Assembly (NCBI GenBank): GCA_964560355.1
Contig: CAZLLI010000029.1
Span: 1-32,766, forward strand
Direction: 5' to 3'
Length of the DNA: 32,766 nt
Origin: JAKEHA01 sp964560355
GTDB lineage: Bacteria; Krumholzibacteriota; Krumholzibacteriia; WVZY01; JAKEHA01
Positions within the stretch are counted from its first letter, which is position 1, and every line of letters starts with the position of its first letter. Under the pieces are notes generated by a model. It was given only the letters and a program-made list of their open reading frames with translations. It was not told the origin of the DNA and did not search any database. Both the position numbers and the translations under genes were made by a program. Shown piece by piece: positions 30,506-32,766 of this stretch.

Positions 30506-30982
30506 CTAAAAGTCGAGTCCGTGTTCGCGCGCCGACGCAGCCAGCGCCGCGACGCGGCCGTGATACAAATAGCCGCCGCGATCGAACGCCACCTTCTTGT
30601 AACCCTTGGCCTGCGCGGCTTCGGCCAGAAGACGGCCGACTTCGCGCGCGATCGCGGTCTTCTTGCCGCCCGCCGACGTCTTCGCCGCCTTGCCTTCGCC
30701 CTTCTCGCCCTTCGCCGCCTTGCCCTTCTTCCCCTCCGCCTTGGCGTCGGACTTCTCCGCCTTCGCGTCTGCCTTCGCCGCCGCGGGCGCCGCGACCTTC
30801 AAGCTCGACACCGACAGCAGCGTGCGACCGGCTTCGTCGTCGATCAATTGCGCGTAGATGTGCTGGTTGCTGCGAAACACCGCGACGCGCGGACGCTCGG
30901 GCGTACCCGCGACGCGATTGCGCACGCGCTTGTGACGACGCCAGCGTTTGTAATCTTCGATCTTCCCGAACTTCCTCTGCAT
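30506..30982 (-). CDS. rplR: 50S ribosomal protein L18 (uL18) with internal Lys/Ala insertion
   Basis: Binds 5S rRNA in the central protuberance. 158 residues against about 120 usually. Residues 1-62 (RRHKRVRNRVAGTPERPRVAVFRS, HIYAQLIDDEAGRTL) and 108-158 (KTAIAREVGRLLAEAA, KVAFDRGGYLYHGRVAALA) are normal. Residues about 63-107 (30662-30796) are an inserted run of Lys, Ala, Gly and Glu in the loop after the second strand. No frameshift is needed; the frame is open throughout. Confidence 0.96.
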   Translation of the reverse strand: MQRKFGKIEDYKRWRRHKRVRNRVAGTPERPRVAVFRSNQHIYAQLIDDEAGRTLLSVSSLKVAAPAAAKADAKAEKSDAKAEGKKGKAAKGEKGEGKAAKTSAGGKKTAIAREVGRLLAEAAQAKGYKKVAFDRGGYLYHGRVAALAASAREHGLDF

Positions 30983-31003
30983 GACGATCCTCCCGTCGAC
31001 GGA

Positions 31004-31549
31004 CTAGCCGCCGCTCGCTGCCGACTTACCGGCCTTGCGCTCGATGTGCTCGTCGACGTACTTGATTCCCTTGCCCTTGTAGGGCTCCGGCCCGCGCACC
31101 GCGCGAATCTCGGCCGCGACTTGGCCCACGCGCTGGCGATCGATGCCGCTCACCTTGATCTTGGTCGGTTCCGGCGTTTCGACCGTGATGCCTTCCGGCA
31201 CCTTGAAATCGACCAGGTGCGAATACCCGATGGTCAGCACCAGCGACCGCCCCTTCGCCTCGGCCTTGTAGCCGACGCCGACGATTTCCAACTCCTTGGC
31301 GAAGCCCTCGGTGACGCCGCGCATCATGTTGGCGATGTGCGCACGCGTCGACCCATGGTCGGCGCGCACCTGCTTGTCGTCGCTCGCACGCGTGACGACG
31401 ACTTCGCCGCCCTCTTGCGCCACCGTGCACGACGACGGCACCGCGATCGACAGCGCCCCCTTGGGGCCCTTCACCGTCACCTTGGTCTTCTCGACGTTGA
31501 CCGTGACTCCCGACGGGATCGCCACGGGCCTCTTTCCGATTCGCGACAT
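31004..31549 (-). CDS. rplF: 50S ribosomal protein L6 (uL6)
   Basis: A 181-residue protein near the factor-binding site of the 50S subunit. MSRIGKRPVAIPSGVTVNVE and VKGPKGALSIAVP in the first domain, GVTEGFAKELEIVGVGYKAEAKG in the second, and the diagnostic RGPEPYKGKGIKYVDEHIERKAGK near the end. Normal length and position. Confidence 0.98.
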   Translation of the reverse strand: MSRIGKRPVAIPSGVTVNVEKTKVTVKGPKGALSIAVPSSCTVAQEGGEVVVTRASDDKQVRADHGSTRAHIANMMRGVTEGFAKELEIVGVGYKAEAKGRSLVLTIGYSHLVDFKVPEGITVETPEPTKIKVSGIDRQRVGQVAAEIRAVRGPEPYKGKGIKYVDEHIERKAGKSAASGG

Positions 31550-31565
31550 GATTCGTTCCTCTGTG

Positions 31566-31964
31566 TTACCAGATCTCGCACATGACTTCGCCGCCGATGC
31601 CGCGCTTGCGGCACTCGACGTCGGTCAGGATGCCCTGCGACGTGGACACGATGGCGATCCCGTAGCCGCCCAGCACGCGCGGGAGGTCGGCCTTGGGCGA
31701 GTAGACGCGACGGCTCGCCTTGCTGATGCGGCGCGACCCCTGCATCACGCTCTGCTTGTCGCGCGTGTACTTGAGGTAGACCCTCAACACACCCTGCTTG
31801 TTGTCCTCGATGTACTTGACGCCGCTCAAATAGCCCGAGTCGAGCAAGAGCTTGCTCATCTGGGCCTTCACGCGCGACGCGGGTACGTCGACGTACTTGT
31901 GCTTGGCGCGCGTTGCGTTGCGCAGCCGCGACAGGTAATCAGCAATCGGATCGGTCATCGCCAT
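31566..31964 (-). CDS. rpsH: 30S ribosomal protein S8 (uS8)
   Basis: A 132-residue 16S rRNA binder and, in well-studied bacteria, the translational repressor of the spc operon. TDPIADYLSRLRNATRAKH, VYSPKADLPRVLGGYGIAIVSTSQGILTD in broken form, and the C-terminal GGEVMCEIW are diagnostic. The start is ATG 31964 or 31958. The AGGAG site lies 9 bases upstream, directly after a structured intergenic element. Confidence 0.97.
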   Translation of the reverse strand: MAMTDPIADYLSRLRNATRAKHKYVDVPASRVKAQMSKLLLDSGYLSGVKYIEDNKQGVLRVYLKYTRDKQSVMQGSRRISKASRRVYSPKADLPRVLGGYGIAIVSTSQGILTDVECRKRGIGGEVMCEIW

Positions 31965-31980
31965 TTCGTCTATCTCCTAC

Positions 31981-32082
31981 GCGGAACGCGTCGAGCGTTC
32001 TCCGCTCATGTCCTCGCGCAAAACACAAATTCGTGTTACATCGCGCTGCGGAAATCGCGTCGAACGTCTCGACGCATTCCGC
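31981..32082 (-). ncRNA. Structured intergenic element, copy 2 (between rpsN and rpsH)
   Basis: Outer stem of 19 bp with one mismatch and one bulge: GCGGAA, GCGTCGAG and CGTTC on the left pair with TTCCGC, CTCGACGC and GAACG on the right. The inner stems match copy 1: TCCGC/GCGGA, and a stem closing with one G-U where copy 1 has G-C. A terminal AACAC/GTGTT hairpin replaces the copy 1 loop. It ends 16 bases before the rpsH start. Confidence 0.65.
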
Positions 32083-32125
32083 TTTTCGATGGGCAAGAAC
32101 ACTCGACGTGCTCCGCCCGTTATTC

Positions 32126-32311
32126 CTACCAGCTTGCCTTGACCACTCCCGGGACTTCGCCTTGCAGGGCGAGGTCGCGGAAGCAGATGCGGCAGATGCC
32201 GAAGCGGCGCAGGTACGCGCGCGAACGACCGCAGCGGTTGCAGCGGTGGTACGAGCGCACCTTGAATTTCGGGCGTCGCTTGGTCTGCGCAATCCAGGAT
32301 TTCTTGGCCAC
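32126..32311 (-). CDS. rpsN: 30S ribosomal protein S14, zinc type (uS14)
   Basis: A 61-residue, short zinc-binding form: two Cys pairs in RCNRCGRSRAYLRRFGIC and RICFRDLALQG. MAKKSWIAQTKRRPKFKVR precedes them. It is followed by a 161-base gap before rpsH, unusually long for this operon, which holds the structured element. Confidence 0.97.
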   Translation of the reverse strand: MAKKSWIAQTKRRPKFKVRSYHRCNRCGRSRAYLRRFGICRICFRDLALQGEVPGVVKASW

Positions 32312-32343
32312 GTTTCCCTTTCCTTCGAACGAACCGCCGCCCG

Positions 32344-32766
32344 CTAGTTCTTGCGGAACGGCATCTTCATGTGCGTCAACAGCGCCAACGCCTGCTCGTC
32401 GGTTCGCGCCGACGTCACGATCGTGATGTCCATCCCGAAGATCTGCGCGATCTTGTCGTAGTCGATCTCCGGGAAGATGATCTGCTCCTTGATGCCGAGC
32501 GTGTAGTTCCCGCGACCGTCGAAGCCCTTGGTCGGTACGCCGCGGAAATCGCGGATGCGCGGGAGCGACAGGTTCACCAGGCGATCGAAGAATTCGTACA
32601 TGCGTTCGCCGCGCAGCGTCACCTTGCAGCCGATCGGCATGTTCTCGCGCAGCTTGAACGCGGCCACCGAGATGCGCGCGCGGTTCAGGCGCGGCTTCTG
32701 GCCCGTGATCAGCGCGAGGTCGCCCATGGCGGCGTCGACCAGCTTGCCGTTGGTGACGGCTTCGCC
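32344..32766 (-). CDS. rplE: 50S ribosomal protein L5 (uL5), C-terminal part (cut by window edge)
   Basis: Binds 5S rRNA in the 50S central protuberance. The visible 140 codons contain GEAVTNGKLVDAAMGDLALI, TGQKPRLNRARISVAAFKLRE, MYEFFDRLVNLSLPRIRDFRG, GRGNYTLGIKEQIIFPEIDYDK and the MDITIVTSARTDEQALALL end. About 40 N-terminal residues lie beyond the right edge; the ATG at 32727 is internal and not the start. Confidence 0.97.
   Translation of the reverse strand, partial: GEAVTNGKLVDAAMGDLALITGQKPRLNRARISVAAFKLRENMPIGCKVTLRGERMYEFFDRLVNLSLPRIRDFRGVPTKGFDGRGNYTLGIKEQIIFPEIDYDKIAQIFGMDITIVTSARTDEQALALLTHMKMPFRKN

Overview
High-GC bacterial DNA. Two large secreted proteins end in the FlgD-like/type-A sorting domain with its N-P-F signature, several zinc metallopeptidases and lipoproteins are present, and coding density is high. 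Together this suggests a member of the FCB-related candidate lineages (Eisenbacteria, Krumholzibacteria, Latescibacteria-like); that placement is inference from gene style, because the window holds no rRNA.

Layout, left to right. 1-877: the start of a catalase-peroxidase (katG) preceded by a PerR/Fur-type regulator that probably controls it. 877-3108: a small ferredoxin-fold-like protein, a DUF6624-type lipoprotein, and a thioredoxin/TPR lipoprotein whose CxxC motif is interrupted by an in-frame TGA (UxxC) followed by a SECIS-like hairpin, so it is a candidate selenoprotein. 3199-5731: three secreted proteins ending in the same tag, TTWGR(I/V)KALYR, separated by direct repeats that carry the 3' end of the neighbouring tRNA. 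5947-6564: a tRNA-Asn(GUU) gene split in the anticodon by a group I intron that encodes an HNH endonuclease. 6616-9796: a coupled operon for a CehA-like PHP-domain hydrolase, an alkaline-phosphatase-superfamily lipoprotein and a cupin. 10221-16166: an M49-like metallopeptidase lipoprotein, a multi-pass membrane protein with C-terminal TPRs, and an M13 (neprilysin/PepO-like) metallopeptidase, then an intrinsic terminator. 16342-20957: secreted proteins on the minus strand, including a 1077-residue metalloprotease/beta-helix/sorting-domain protein and a fourth TTWG-tagged protein with a decayed duplicate of its 3' end. 21338-22669: a GHL10-type glycoside hydrolase-like protein directly behind rplQ. 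22671-32766: the spc-alpha ribosomal protein operon from rplE (cut by the window edge) through secY-adk-map-infA-rpmJ to rpoA-rplQ, all on the minus strand.

Points that stand out: (1) the probable selenocysteine thioredoxin; (2) a short C-terminal tag shared by unrelated secreted proteins; (3) two copies of a structured intergenic element with a conserved core and covarying outer stems, each directly ahead of a ribosomal-protein ribosome binding site; (4) the intron-split tRNA-Asn and its associated repeats; (5) an intrinsic terminator embedded in the 5' coding region of the glycoside hydrolase-like gene; (6) low-complexity extensions or insertions in uL18, uS5 and bL17. All reading was done by eye; no database search or folding program was run.
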